This document shows, one piece after another, positions 45,221 to 53,818 of a DNA stretch of 64,000 nucleotides (the first letter of the stretch is position 1; the number at the start of each line of letters is the position of its first letter). The stretch is from Arthrobacter caoxuetaonis (GTDB taxonomy: Bacteria; Actinomycetota; Actinomycetes; Actinomycetales; Micrococcaceae). A model generated the notes under the pieces. That model worked only from the letters and a program-made list of their open reading frames with translations, was not told the origin of the DNA and searched no databases. Both the position numbers and the translations under genes were made by a program. Where the stretch lies: positions 1,364,001 through 1,428,000 of the forward strand of contig NZ_CP099466.1 in NCBI RefSeq assembly GCF_023921125.1. The letters are read 5' to 3'.

Positions 45221-46897
45221 GTGGTGCAGCGATCAAATTCCAGGTTTCCCAAGTCGTCTTCTACGACCAAACACATCTTCGTTACCGGAGGCGTGGCGTC
45301 GTCCCTTGGTAAGGGACTGACGGCCTCCAGCCTCGGTCACCTGCTTCGGGCACGCGGCCTCTCCGTGACGATGCAGAAGCTCGATCCCTATCTCAATGTG
45401 GATCCGGGCACAATGAACCCCTTCCAGCACGGTGAAGTCTTCGTGACCGACGACGGCGCTGAGACCGACCTCGACATCGGACACTACGAGCGCTTCCTCG
45501 ATGAGAGCCTCGACGGGTCCGCCAACGTGACCACGGGCCAGGTGTACTCCACCGTCATCGCCAAGGAACGCCGCGGCGAGTACCTCGGTGACACCGTCCA
45601 GGTCATTCCCCACATCACCGATGAGATCAAGCGCCGGATGCGCCTGCCCTCCGAGGCGAAGAAGACCCCCGACGTCATCATCACCGAAATCGGCGGCACC
45701 GTGGGCGACATCGAGTCCCAGCCGTTCCTTGAAGCCGCCCGCCAGGTCCGCCAGGACATCGGCCGGAACAACGTCTTCTTCCTGCACGTCTCACTGGTCC
45801 CGTACATCGGCCCGTCGCAGGAACTGAAGACCAAGCCGACCCAGCACTCGGTGGCGGCCCTGCGCTCCATCGGCATCCAGCCGGACGCAATCGTCATCCG
45901 CTCGGACCGCCCGGTCCCTGACGCCATGCGCAACAAGATCGGCCGCATGTGCGACGTCGACGTCGACGCCGTGATCGGCTGCCCCGATGCTCCGAGCATC
46001 TATGACATTCCCAAGACACTGCACTCCCAGAACCTGGACGCGTACATCGTCCAGCACCTGGGACTGAAGTTCAAGGACGTCAACTGGACCAAGTGGGACC
46101 GCCTGCTTGAAGCCGTGCACAACCCGAAGCACCACGTCGAGGTGGCACTGGTCGGCAAGTACATCGACCTGCCCGACGCCTACCTCTCCGTGACCGAGGC
46201 CCTGCGCGCCGGCGGCTTCGCCAACAGCACCAAGGTCAAGATCCGCTGGGTCCCCTCCGATGACTGCGCCACCGAAGAAGGCGCCCGCAAGGCCCTGGCC
46301 GGCGTGGACGCCATCTGTGTCCCGGGCGGCTTCGGTATCCGCGGCCTCGAAGGCAAGCTCGGTGCACTGAAGTTTGCCCGCGAGAACAAGCTGCCGACCC
46401 TGGGTCTGTGCCTTGGCCTGCAGAGCATGGTCATCGAGTACGCGCGCAACGTCGTCGGCCTCGAAGGCGCATCCTCCAGCGAGTTCGAACCCGACACGAA
46501 GTACCCGGTCATCGCGACCATGGCCGAGCAGAAGGAAATCGTTGCAGGCCAGGGCGACATGGGCGGCACCATGCGCCTGGGTCTCTGGGACGCGAAGCTG
46601 GACGAAGGTTCGGTTGTGGCCAAGACGTACGGCAAGACCGCCGTCGCCGAACGCCACCGCCACCGCTACGAGGTCAACAACCAGTACCGGGACCAGATTG
46701 CCGAGGCCGGTCTGGTCTTCTCCGGCACCTCGCCCGACGGGCAGCTCGTCGAATATGTCGAACTGCCCGAGGACGTGCACCCGTACTACGTCTCCACCCA
46801 GGCGCACCCGGAACTGAGCTCGCGGCCCACCCGGCCGCACCCGCTCTTTGCCGGCCTGATCAAGGCCGCACTGGCCCACCAGGGCGCGGACGCGTAA
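45221..46897 (+). CDS. pyrG: CTP synthase
   Basis: Amidates UTP to CTP with glutamine. 558 residues. The synthase domain begins [20 protein letters not shown] (about 18-37). SVGRPFD-like regions and the VPGGFGIRG and [11 protein letters not shown] blocks of the glutamine amidotransferase domain carry the nucleophile cysteine. The catalytic His and Glu lie near HPE in [13 protein letters not shown] 45221 gives the family-typical [12 protein letters not shown]-terminus; TAGGCT is eight bases upstream, so the mRNA may be leaderless. There is no room for a CTP-sensing leader attenuator. Confidence 0.96.
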   Translation: MVQRSNSRFPKSSSTTKHIFVTGGVASSLGKGLTASSLGHLLRARGLSVTMQKLDPYLNVDPGTMNPFQHGEVFVTDDGAETDLDIGHYERFLDESLDGSANVTTGQVYSTVIAKERRGEYLGDTVQVIPHITDEIKRRMRLPSEAKKTPDVIITEIGGTVGDIESQPFLEAARQVRQDIGRNNVFFLHVSLVPYIGPSQELKTKPTQHSVAALRSIGIQPDAIVIRSDRPVPDAMRNKIGRMCDVDVDAVIGCPDAPSIYDIPKTLHSQNLDAYIVQHLGLKFKDVNWTKWDRLLEAVHNPKHHVEVALVGKYIDLPDAYLSVTEALRAGGFANSTKVKIRWVPSDDCATEEGARKALAGVDAICVPGGFGIRGLEGKLGALKFARENKLPTLGLCLGLQSMVIEYARNVVGLEGASSSEFEPDTKYPVIATMAEQKEIVAGQGDMGGTMRLGLWDAKLDEGSVVAKTYGKTAVAERHRHRYEVNNQYRDQIAEAGLVFSGTSPDGQLVEYVELPEDVHPYYVSTQAHPELSSRPTRPHPLFAGLIKAALAHQGADA

Positions 46898-46900
46898 GGC

Positions 46901-47569
46901 ATGAGCGAGAACCAGGGGTTTGCCGACGAGCAGAGTCCGCGACGGCTGCTGGATTCCTCAGTGGTCTACAGCGGTCCCATCTGGGACGTGGTGAGCGAGA
47001 AGTTCACCCTGGCTGACGACGGCGAACCCCTGGTCCGCGACTACATCCGGCACCCCGGTGCCGTGGCCATCCTGGCCATGAACGACGCCGGCCAGGTACT
47101 TTTGATCAACCAGTACCGGCACCCGGTCCGCATGACGCTCTGGGAAATCCCCGCCGGCCTCCTGGACGTGGAGGGCGAGGACTATCTTGCCGGAGCCGTC
47201 CGCGAACTGGCTGAGGAAGCAGACCTGGTGGCTGAGGACTGGAACGTCCTGGCCGACCTCTTCCTCTCACCCGGATCATCCCGCGAAGAGCTGCGGATCT
47301 ACCTTGCCCGTGGCCTGCATGATGTGCCGGCTGACGAGCGGCATGAGCGCTTCCATGAGGAAGCAGAGATCAAAATGATGTGGGTTGACCTCGACGACGC
47401 CGTCACTGCGGTCCTTGAGGGCCGAATGCACAGCCCCTCGGCGGCCGCTGCCGTGCTGGCGGCTGCTGCAGCCCGGAACTCGGGCTACGCGAACCTGCGT
47501 CCTGCAGATGCTCCGTGGCCGGAGCATCACACCGAACACCACACCTGGCCCAACGGATCCGTCCGCTAG
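46901..47569 (+). CDS. Nudix hydrolase, ADP-ribose pyrophosphatase type
   Basis: 222 residues. The Nudix box starts [25 protein letters not shown] (about 87-111; full G-x5-E-x7-REUxEE pattern with a minor variation). [21 protein letters not shown] before it and [19 protein letters not shown] after it are typical of ADP-ribose pyrophosphatases of the NudF class; the M. tuberculosis orthologue Rv1700 is reported as one. It begins three bases after the pyrG stop. Its end slightly precedes the xerD start. Confidence 0.93.
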   Translation: MSENQGFADEQSPRRLLDSSVVYSGPIWDVVSEKFTLADDGEPLVRDYIRHPGAVAILAMNDAGQVLLINQYRHPVRMTLWEIPAGLLDVEGEDYLAGAVRELAEEADLVAEDWNVLADLFLSPGSSREELRIYLARGLHDVPADERHERFHEEAEIKMMWVDLDDAVTAVLEGRMHSPSAAAAVLAAAAARNSGYANLRPADAPWPEHHTEHHTWPNGSVR

Positions 47570-47577
47570 GGGCATGG

Positions 47578-48792
47578 GTGATACCCGCCTTCCCCGCCGC
47601 AGGCGGCAGCACCTCCGCTCAAGGACCGGCCGCAGGCTCCCGGGCCTCTGACCTCCCTGTGCCCTCGATCAACGACACCATTGAGCTTGATCTCCAGTCC
47701 CAGCTGAACCCCACCCTGGTCCTCGACCGGTCCGGACTGGCAGCCGCAGCCACCTCCGAGGACGCTGTATCGGCTGGTCCGGGGGAGTCCACTGCTGCTG
47801 CACCGCAGGCACCGCGCGCTGCCCGCAGCTCACAGAGATCCGCCGACGACCTCCGGGCCACCGCCGTCGGACGTGCCATTGGCGCGTACCTCCAGCACAT
47901 GGCTGTGGAACGCGGGCTCGCCCAGAACACGGTGGACGCCTACCGTCGGGACCTGGTGCGGTATGCCCGGTTCCTTGCGTCCAATGACCGCGCCGATCCG
48001 GCCGCCATCACCCGGCATGACGTCACGGCGTTCGCCCGTTCCATCGCAGAAGGATCCGACGGCGCCTCGGCGCTGAGCATGCGTTCGGCGGCGCGGACGA
48101 TTGTGGCGGTACGCGGCCTGCATAAGTTCTGGGCACTTGAAGGGATCACCACCACCGATCCGGCAGCCGATGTCCACCCGCCGATGGCAGGTAAGCGCCT
48201 GCCCAAGGCCATCAGCGTGGACGAAGTAACCCGGATCCTCGAAGCCGTGCCGCTGGACACGCCCACTGGACTGCGCGACCGGGCACTGCTGGAGTTCCTC
48301 TATTCCACCGGGGCGCGCATCAGCGAAGCGGTGGGCCTGGACATCGATGACCTGTCGCTGGAACGTATCCCGGCCAACGGGCCGGACGTCGTCCGCCTCT
48401 TCGGCAAGGGGTCGAAGGAGCGCCTCGTCCCGCTGGGCTCCTATGCTGCCCGGGCGCTGGATGACTACCTTGTGCGCGGCCGTCCCGGAGCTGCCGCCAA
48501 GGGGAAGGGAACACCTGCCTTGTTCCTGAACGCCCGCGGCGGCAGGCTGAGCCGGCAGAGTGCCTGGACCATCCTCAAGAGCGCGGCAGAACGCGCCAAG
48601 ATTGACCGGGATGTTTCTCCGCACACCCTGCGCCACTCTTTCGCCACGCACCTGATCGAAGGCGGCGCAGATGTCAGGGTGGTCCAGGAACTGCTTGGCC
48701 ATGCATCCGTAACGACCACCCAGGTGTACACCCTGGTCACCGCCGACACACTGCGCGAGGTCTACGCCGCAGCCCACCCGCGGGCGCTGTAG
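47578..48792 (+). CDS. xerD: Tyrosine recombinase XerD
   Basis: Resolves chromosome dimers at dif with XerC. 404 residues from GTG 47578; canonical XerD is about 300, so about 95 residues of Ala/Pro/Ser-rich N-terminal sequence precede the core-binding domain (starting near [20 protein letters not shown]). Catalytic residues: Arg in [11 protein letters not shown], Lys in [12 protein letters not shown], His-x2-Arg in [11 protein letters not shown], His in [12 protein letters not shown], and Tyr in that same block. A GTG at 47659 would trim 27 residues and also fits. It is the last gene of the run, with the same position as Rv1701. Confidence 0.92.
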   Translation: MIPAFPAAGGSTSAQGPAAGSRASDLPVPSINDTIELDLQSQLNPTLVLDRSGLAAAATSEDAVSAGPGESTAAAPQAPRAARSSQRSADDLRATAVGRAIGAYLQHMAVERGLAQNTVDAYRRDLVRYARFLASNDRADPAAITRHDVTAFARSIAEGSDGASALSMRSAARTIVAVRGLHKFWALEGITTTDPAADVHPPMAGKRLPKAISVDEVTRILEAVPLDTPTGLRDRALLEFLYSTGARISEAVGLDIDDLSLERIPANGPDVVRLFGKGSKERLVPLGSYAARALDDYLVRGRPGAAAKGKGTPALFLNARGGRLSRQSAWTILKSAAERAKIDRDVSPHTLRHSFATHLIEGGADVRVVQELLGHASVTTTQVYTLVTADTLREVYAAAHPRAL

Positions 48793-48879
48793 ACGCAGCC
48801 GGTCCGCAGTATCCGGTTCGCGCAGCAGCTGACCTGCGCCAAACTTCTCCGCCGCTGCTCAAGCCACCGAGGCTCGTAA

Positions 48880-49380
48880 TCAGTCCGTGCCCGCGGCGCT
48901 TTCGCGGCCGGTCCACTCGTGCAGCCGTGTGGTGTGCCGCTGCTGCAGCGCGGTCGCCCTGGTGATGAACCGCTCGACGATATCGAGCTCGTCCGGGCTG
49001 AAGCCGGCGATGATTTCAGCCTCGCCCTCCTCCACCAGCGGCCCGATCAACGCCCGCACGCGTTCCTGGACTTTGGAGGTGGCACGGACGAGCACCTTGC
49101 GCTTGTCGATCGCGTGCCGGGTCCGAATGATGTAACCGGCCTGCTCAAGCCGATCCAGCATGGTGGTGACGCTGCCGGTGGTGAGCCGGAGCCGTGCTGC
49201 GATGGTGCGCGGGGTTATCTCCTCGTCCGGTTCAGTGGTGAGGATTTCAAGACACCGCAGGTCAGTGCTGTTCACTCCCAGGATCCGGGCCGTTTCACGG
49301 TCAAAGTCCTCAACCGCGGCCTGATACAGCTGGACGGCCCGTCCCACCGAATTTACCTTGACAGTCAAATCACTTGACAT
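48880..49380 (-). CDS. MarR-family transcriptional regulator
   Basis: 166 residues. The winged-helix core includes LEILTTEPDEEITPRTIAARLRLTTGSVTTMLDRLEQAGYI in overview (about 47-87) and the wing TRHAIDKRKVLVRATSKVQ. The DKR pattern of the MarR wing is present. It is divergent from a flavin monooxygenase. Three CTTGA-N3-TCAA(G/A) dyads in and beside the intergenic region fit its operator, and the central one covers this gene's own start codon, so autorepression and joint control of the monooxygenase are likely. The ligand is unknown, probably an aromatic. Confidence 0.88.
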   Translation of the reverse strand: MSSDLTVKVNSVGRAVQLYQAAVEDFDRETARILGVNSTDLRCLEILTTEPDEEITPRTIAARLRLTTGSVTTMLDRLEQAGYIIRTRHAIDKRKVLVRATSKVQERVRALIGPLVEEGEAEIIAGFSPDELDIVERFITRATALQQRHTTRLHEWTGRESAAGTD

Positions 49381-49417
49381 TCAAGTTATACCTTCCTACG
49401 ATTCCTTGATAGTCAAG
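49357..49417. promoter_or_regulatory. Three MarR-type operator dyads and the monooxygenase promoter
   Basis: Dyads: CTTGACAGTCAAA (49357-49369), CTTGACATTCAAG (49373-49385) and CTTGATAGTCAAG (49405-49417), with centres 16 and 32 bp apart. The + promoter is TTGACA (49374-49379), 17 bp, TACGAT (49397-49402); its -35 lies in dyad 2 and its start in dyad 3. The marR ATG is at the centre of dyad 2. Confidence 0.75.
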
Positions 49418-49437
49418 ATATATCAGAGGTGAACGTC

Positions 49438-50658
49438 ATGCGAAAAGCTGTAGTCATCGGAGCAGGCATCGCAGGTCCCACGGTCGCGGTCGCGCTGCGC
49501 AGGATCGGCATGGACGTGGAGGTTTTCGAACAACTTCCGCCTGACGCCGACCAGCGCGGGTCGTGGCTGAATTTCCAGGCCAACGGTCTGGATGCCCTGC
49601 GGTCTATCGGCGTCGGCGAGTGGGTCGAGGGGATCGGCTACCCGGTTGACGCAATGAGCTTTGTCAACGGAAAGGGGCGGATTCTCGGCACCATTCCCAT
49701 GGCATTCCGCAGGGAGGACGGTCTCAGTTCACGCATGGTGCCCCGGGCCGGGTTGTTCGTGGCACTCGCTGACATGGCCCGCCACCACGGCGTGCGGGTG
49801 CACCACAACAAGCGGATGGTCGAGGCGTTTCACACCGATGCCGGCGTCCTGGCACGCTTCGATGACGGAACGGAGGCGGCCGGTGACCTGCTCATTGGCG
49901 CCGACGGCATCCACTCGAAGGTCCGGCAGATCATCGACCCCGCTGCGCCAGCCCCGCGCTATGTGCCCGTCCTGAACAGCGGGGAGTACATCCCGGACTT
50001 CCACGTGGACGTACCCCCGGGCGAATTCCGGATGCAGTTCGGCACCCGTGCCTTCTTCGCCTGGATGAATACCCCCGACGGAGGCACGATCTGGTTCGCC
50101 AACCCTCCCCAGAAGAAAGAGCCGCCGCGCGGCACCCTCTCCGGTATTACCGACGCGCAGTGGCGGCAGCGGCTGCACGGCCTGATGGATGGAGATGCCG
50201 GACCTGCGCCGGCAATTATCGATGCGACTCCCGGGCCGGTGACGGGATGGGCAACCTACGACATGCCCGTCGTTCGGAACTGGCACGACGGCTCGCGCAT
50301 GATCATCATCGGCGACGCCGCTCACGCAGCGTCCCCGGCCAGTGGCCAGGGAGCATCGTTGTCACTGGAGGACGCGGTCATCCTCGCGAAGTGCCTGCGT
50401 GACGTCCCGGATACAGGTGCCGCGTTCGACACCTTCGTGGCGCTGCGCAGGGAGAGGGTCGAGCGGATCGTCGCCGACAGCCACAGGGCATCGGCTGAGA
50501 AGGCCGCGGGTCCGATTCTCCGCGTGATCCGCGACGCTGTACTGCCGCGCAAATTCCGGGCCGCCCAGAAGGACGGCGGCCGGTCCCTCCGATGGCTGCA
50601 GGGTCACCACATCGACTTCGAAGTGCCGGTCGCGGCACGATCCTCCGGTCACCGATGA
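49438..50658 (+). CDS. FAD-dependent aromatic monooxygenase (PHBH-like)
   Basis: 406 residues. The FAD-binding GxGxxG is in VVIGAGIAGPTVAVALRRIG (about 5-24), the DG motif is GADGIHSKVRQIID and the GD motif is IIIGDAAHAASPASGQGASL. It belongs to the single-component hydroxylase group (salicylate/6-hydroxynicotinate/TetX-like), cytosolic, using NAD(P)H and oxygen. Substrate unknown. The ATG was chosen over an in-frame GTG three codons upstream because AGAGGTGA ends six bases before it. It is divergent from marR and likely to be its target. Confidence 0.9.
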   Translation: MRKAVVIGAGIAGPTVAVALRRIGMDVEVFEQLPPDADQRGSWLNFQANGLDALRSIGVGEWVEGIGYPVDAMSFVNGKGRILGTIPMAFRREDGLSSRMVPRAGLFVALADMARHHGVRVHHNKRMVEAFHTDAGVLARFDDGTEAAGDLLIGADGIHSKVRQIIDPAAPAPRYVPVLNSGEYIPDFHVDVPPGEFRMQFGTRAFFAWMNTPDGGTIWFANPPQKKEPPRGTLSGITDAQWRQRLHGLMDGDAGPAPAIIDATPGPVTGWATYDMPVVRNWHDGSRMIIIGDAAHAASPASGQGASLSLEDAVILAKCLRDVPDTGAAFDTFVALRRERVERIVADSHRASAEKAAGPILRVIRDAVLPRKFRAAQKDGGRSLRWLQGHHIDFEVPVAARSSGHR

Positions 50659-50735
50659 TCCCCGCCAGGCGCGGCGAGATCTCCGTGTTGCCCGCCGGAA
50701 CGTGCGTCGCGGTGGCTTCGCAGTAGATTGGGAGC

Positions 50736-51233
50736 ATGCCCCGTCCACCGCGTGCTTCCCCCGTTGTCCTCTGTTTCCTCTTCCGTGAGACAGGTCAGGG
50801 CGGACCCGAGGTCTTGCTGGGGCTTAAGAAAACCGGATTCGGTATTGGCAGGATCGTGACGCTTGGCGGCCATGTGGAGCCAGGGGAGAGCCCAGAACAG
50901 GCGGCCGTGCGGGAAGTCTTCGAAGAGTCCGGCGTCACCGTTGCCGAAGGGGACCTGGAACCCGCCGGTTCCATCGAGTTCATGTTTCCCTCACGACCGG
51001 AATGGGACATGTCCACTGTGGTCTACCGGTCCTGGACCTGGTCCGGGGCACCGGCGCCGTCAGCGGAGATCGAACCTGCCTGGTACCCGGTGGATGCCGT
51101 TCCGTATGCGGCTATGTGGGAAGACTCCGCGTACTGGATGCCGAAGGTTCTTTCCGGGGAGTACTTCGCCGCGGCCGTGACGCTCGCGGAAGACAACGAG
51201 TGTGTGGGCAGCGTGGTCTTCTCCTCGCCCTGA
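50736..51233 (+). CDS. Nudix hydrolase, MTH1/8-oxo-dGTPase-like
   Basis: 165 residues. The Nudix box is GHVEPGESPEQAAVREVFEESGV (about 46-68), preceded by LLGLKKTGFGIGRIVTLGG, which resembles the GKGxWNGFGG region of MTH1-type oxidised-purine hydrolases, and later EFMFPSRPEWDMSTVVYRSW. The C-terminal half includes WYPVDAVPYAAMWEDSAYWMP, also MTH1-like. A sanitising role is likely. TAGATT lies six bases before the ATG, so the mRNA is probably leaderless. Third Nudix-box gene of this kind in the window. Confidence 0.85.
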   Translation: MPRPPRASPVVLCFLFRETGQGGPEVLLGLKKTGFGIGRIVTLGGHVEPGESPEQAAVREVFEESGVTVAEGDLEPAGSIEFMFPSRPEWDMSTVVYRSWTWSGAPAPSAEIEPAWYPVDAVPYAAMWEDSAYWMPKVLSGEYFAAAVTLAEDNECVGSVVFSSP

Positions 51234-51302
51234 CGGCCGCGTGCCCTCACAGCCGCGTGCCCTCACGGATACGTGATCCGAGCGGCGGAAGGCTCGCGGC
51301 GG

Positions 51303-51779
51303 CTAGTGTCCCGCCGCGGCCAGCCGGTCCGCTGCCCGGCTGCCGTCTGGTGCGGGCAGGCTTGCGGTCGCCTTGGCCAAGCCGGATACAGGCATGCCGA
51401 CGTACATTGATTCGGCACGGTCCACCGGAAAGGTCTCATGCCAGATACCGACGGCTCCCGGCGCCTTCCGGGCCCGGCGGTTAAAGGCTGCCCAGGCCGG
51501 CCGGTGTTCTGCATTCGTCTGGCTGGCGTAGGCATAGAGCTCTTCGGCGGTCTTCCAGTACTGCACCACCAGCGGACCACCGGATCCGACGGTCATCCGG
51601 TAACCCAGCAGGCCGGAGCCGGGGTTGGAAGACAGCTCCTTGAGCATCCGCGGCATGGCGGCAAAGACCGGGAACCAGAGGTCCGGGCGCCACGGGCGGT
51701 TGATGCGCATGCCAATCAGGAATACCACAAGGGGGCCAGTGTGCTGGTGGGTTGAGCGGTGGCTGAGAACGCGAGCCAT
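51303..51779 (-). CDS. DUF4188 family protein (monooxygenase-like)
   Basis: 158 residues. Family features: VVFLIGMRINRPWRPDLWFPVFAAMPRML (about 17-45), SNPGSGLLGYRM and VVQYWKTAEELYAYA, which suggest a dimeric alpha-beta barrel fold. Characterised DUF4188 members are few; phenylacetaldoxime dehydratase-like and monooxygenase annotations circulate, so no function is claimed. ATG 51779 gives the family start MARVLSHR and has CAGGTG upstream. It is divergent from a MerR regulator, with perfect inverted repeats in between, and is the likely target. Confidence 0.8.
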   Translation of the reverse strand: MARVLSHRSTHQHTGPLVVFLIGMRINRPWRPDLWFPVFAAMPRMLKELSSNPGSGLLGYRMTVGSGGPLVVQYWKTAEELYAYASQTNAEHRPAWAAFNRRARKAPGAVGIWHETFPVDRAESMYVGMPVSGLAKATASLPAPDGSRAADRLAAAGH

Positions 51780-51800
51780 AACGGCACCTGATTTCGATAA

Positions 51801-51843
51801 CTGGATAGTGATGCTATCCACACTAGAGAGCTACACTATCCAG
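51801..51843. promoter_or_regulatory. Operator repeats between the DUF4188 and merR genes
   Basis: CTGGATAGTG (51801-51810) is the exact inverse of CACTATCCAG (51834-51843). A third half site CTATCCA (51814-51820) forms a closer dyad with TGGATAG (51802-51808). The repeats lie in the 80-base divergent gap, a typical place for MerR sites. Confidence 0.7.
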
Positions 51844-51859
51844 CACAAGGGGGTTCTCC

Positions 51860-52531
51860 ATGCGAATTTCAGAGCTGGCGGCAGAGTCCGGGGTACCGGT
51901 GGCCACCATCAAGTTCTACCTGCGGAGCGGCCTGCTTCCGGAAGGCCGGCAAACAGCTCCCCGGCAGGCAGAGTACGGCGCGGACCATCTGTCCCGCCTG
52001 CGGCTTATCCGCGCCCTCCTGGGGCCCGGAGGGCTGTCCATTGCGGCTGCCGGCGAGGTGTTGAAACAGCTGGACCAGCCACCGGGGTCCACGCACGGGC
52101 TTCTCGGCGCGGCACACCACGCGCTGGACACCGGCGTGCGTGCGAGGGCCGGACAGTCAATGACGGAGCACCCGAGGGCAGACGCGATGCTTGCCTCGCT
52201 GGGCTGGAACATTGATCCGGCCGACCATCTCTCCCGGTACCGGCTCGAAGAGGCACTGGCCGGTCTGGAGGCCGCGGGGTTTGTGCCGCCGCCCGGGTTC
52301 CCGGAAATGTATGCCTCAGCCATGCGGGAGCTTGCCGTCCGGGAACTGGAGCAGGTGCCGCTGGGGAGCTCCTCGGAAGCCATGCGGTATGTGGTGCTGG
52401 GAACCATCCTCACCGAGCCGCTGCTCCTGGCGCTGCGCCGCCTGGCGCAGCAGGATGTCTCCGCCAAAAACTTCGCAGACACTGCTCCGCCTCCGTCGCC
52501 CGCCGGCGAAACTGTGCCGAAACACTCCTGA
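51860..52531 (+). CDS. MerR-family transcriptional regulator
   Basis: 223 residues. The N-terminal MerR helix-turn-helix starts MRISELAAESGVPVATIKFY with LRSGLLPEGRQTAP (1-34), then the wing and a second HTH helix RLRLIRALLGPGGLSIA. The C-terminal ligand part (about 95-200) is helical, with no cysteine metal site. It binds an unknown effector, perhaps a substrate of the divergent DUF4188 protein. The ATG has GGGGG upstream. It is convergent with prpC, sharing the terminator at 52543. Confidence 0.88.
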   Translation: MRISELAAESGVPVATIKFYLRSGLLPEGRQTAPRQAEYGADHLSRLRLIRALLGPGGLSIAAAGEVLKQLDQPPGSTHGLLGAAHHALDTGVRARAGQSMTEHPRADAMLASLGWNIDPADHLSRYRLEEALAGLEAAGFVPPPGFPEMYASAMRELAVRELEQVPLGSSSEAMRYVVLGTILTEPLLLALRRLAQQDVSAKNFADTAPPPSPAGETVPKHS

Positions 52532-52542
52532 TCCGAACAGCA

Positions 52543-52578
52543 GAAGGCCCGCCGCAGATTCCCCTGCGGCGGGCCTTC
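52543..52578. terminator. Bidirectional terminator between merR and prpC
   Basis: Perfect 15-bp arms GAAGGCCCGCCGCAG (52543-52557) and CTGCGGCGGGCCTTC (52564-52578) around a 6-nt loop. It sits between convergent genes. Confidence 0.88.
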
Positions 52579-52598
52579 GTATGCTCGGGTGCCCCCGG

Positions 52599-53732
52599 CT
52601 AGGCCAGGTGCCGCTCCTCGGGGCCGTCGTAGGCGCTGAGGGGACGGATCAGAGAGTTGGCCTCCAGCTGCTCCATGATGTGCGCGGTCCAGCCGGTGAT
52701 CCGGGCAGCCACGAACAGCGGAGTGAACGTGGGGGTGTCAAAGCCCATCAGGTGGTACACGGGCCCAGCCGGGTAGTCCAAGTTCGGCAGGATGTTCTTA
52801 CGCTCACCCATGGCCGATTCCAGCGCCGTGTACAGCTCGCCCAGATCGGCACGGTCATAGTGCTTGACCATCTTGTCCAGGGAGGCCTTCATGGTGGGCA
52901 CCCGCGAGTCGCCGTTCTTGTACACGCGGTGGCCGAAGCCCATGATCTTCTTCTTATCCGCCAGCGCGGCATCCAGCCAGCCTGCCGCGTGCTCGGCGAC
53001 GTCGCCCTCGCCGGCGCTGGTGGTGATCTCCTCGAACGTGTGCATCACCGCCTCGTTGGCGCCGCCGTGCAGCGGCCCCTTCAGCGCGCCGACTGCTCCG
53101 GTCACGGCCGAATGCAGGTCCGAGAGCGTGGACGTGATGACACGGCCGGTGAACGTGGAGGCATTGAAGGAGTGCTCCGCGTACAGGATCATCGACACGT
53201 TGAACGCCTCCACCACCTCGGGGGCGGCTTCCTCACCGAACGTCATCCAGAGGAAGTTCGAGGAGTAGTCCAGATCATCCCGGGGTTCCACCAGGTCCTC
53301 GCCGCGCCGCCGGCGCTGGTCATAGGCGACGACGGCAGGCATGGCGGCAAACAGGCTGACCGATTTCTGCATGTTGGCTAGGACGGAGGACTCGTCTGCC
53401 TGCGGATGCTGGGCGCCCAGGACCGACACAGCCGTGCGGCAGACATCCATCGGATGGCAGGTCACCGGCAGGGCGTCGATGACTGCCTTCAGCTCCGGGG
53501 TCAGCGCCCGCTGGGACCGCTCACCCTCCACGAACTCGGCCAGCTGCTCATCCGTGGGCAGCTCACCGTTCCAGAGCAGGTAGGCCACTTCCTCGAACGA
53601 ACACTTGGCGGCCAGCTCCTGCACCGGATAGCCGCGGTACAGCAGCGAGTTGGTGTCGGGATTTACCTTGGAGATGCGGGTGGTGTCCACCATCACTCCG
53701 GCCAGGCCCTTGTGGATGTTTGTGTCGGTCAT
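52599..53732 (-). CDS. prpC: 2-Methylcitrate synthase (citrate synthase family)
   Basis: Condenses propionyl-CoA with oxaloacetate. 377 residues, the short citrate-synthase form common for PrpC. Active-site blocks: GPLHGGANEAVMHTFEE (catalytic His), MGFGHRVYKNGDSRVP (second His) and the Asp region near SLDKMVKHYDR. N-terminal IHKGLAGVMVDTTRISKVNP is typical of 2-methylcitrate synthases. Such enzymes also use acetyl-CoA. It ends the gntR-prpD-prpB-prpC transcript, 86 bases after prpB. Confidence 0.92.
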   Translation of the reverse strand: MTDTNIHKGLAGVMVDTTRISKVNPDTNSLLYRGYPVQELAAKCSFEEVAYLLWNGELPTDEQLAEFVEGERSQRALTPELKAVIDALPVTCHPMDVCRTAVSVLGAQHPQADESSVLANMQKSVSLFAAMPAVVAYDQRRRRGEDLVEPRDDLDYSSNFLWMTFGEEAAPEVVEAFNVSMILYAEHSFNASTFTGRVITSTLSDLHSAVTGAVGALKGPLHGGANEAVMHTFEEITTSAGEGDVAEHAAGWLDAALADKKKIMGFGHRVYKNGDSRVPTMKASLDKMVKHYDRADLGELYTALESAMGERKNILPNLDYPAGPVYHLMGFDTPTFTPLFVAARITGWTAHIMEQLEANSLIRPLSAYDGPEERHLA

Positions 53733-53818
53733 GTCTGGGACTCCTTCGTCATGGTGCGCTGTTCAGTGGTGGTGCGTGTGCCTTCTTCTTGCGTGGTGGA
53801 ACTGGAACGGAAGCCGGG

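Noticed and set aside
51236..51266. Two copies of GCCGCGTGCCCTCAC, one base apart
   Set aside because: A two-copy 16-bp duplication between convergent genes, best explained by slippage; no function suggested.
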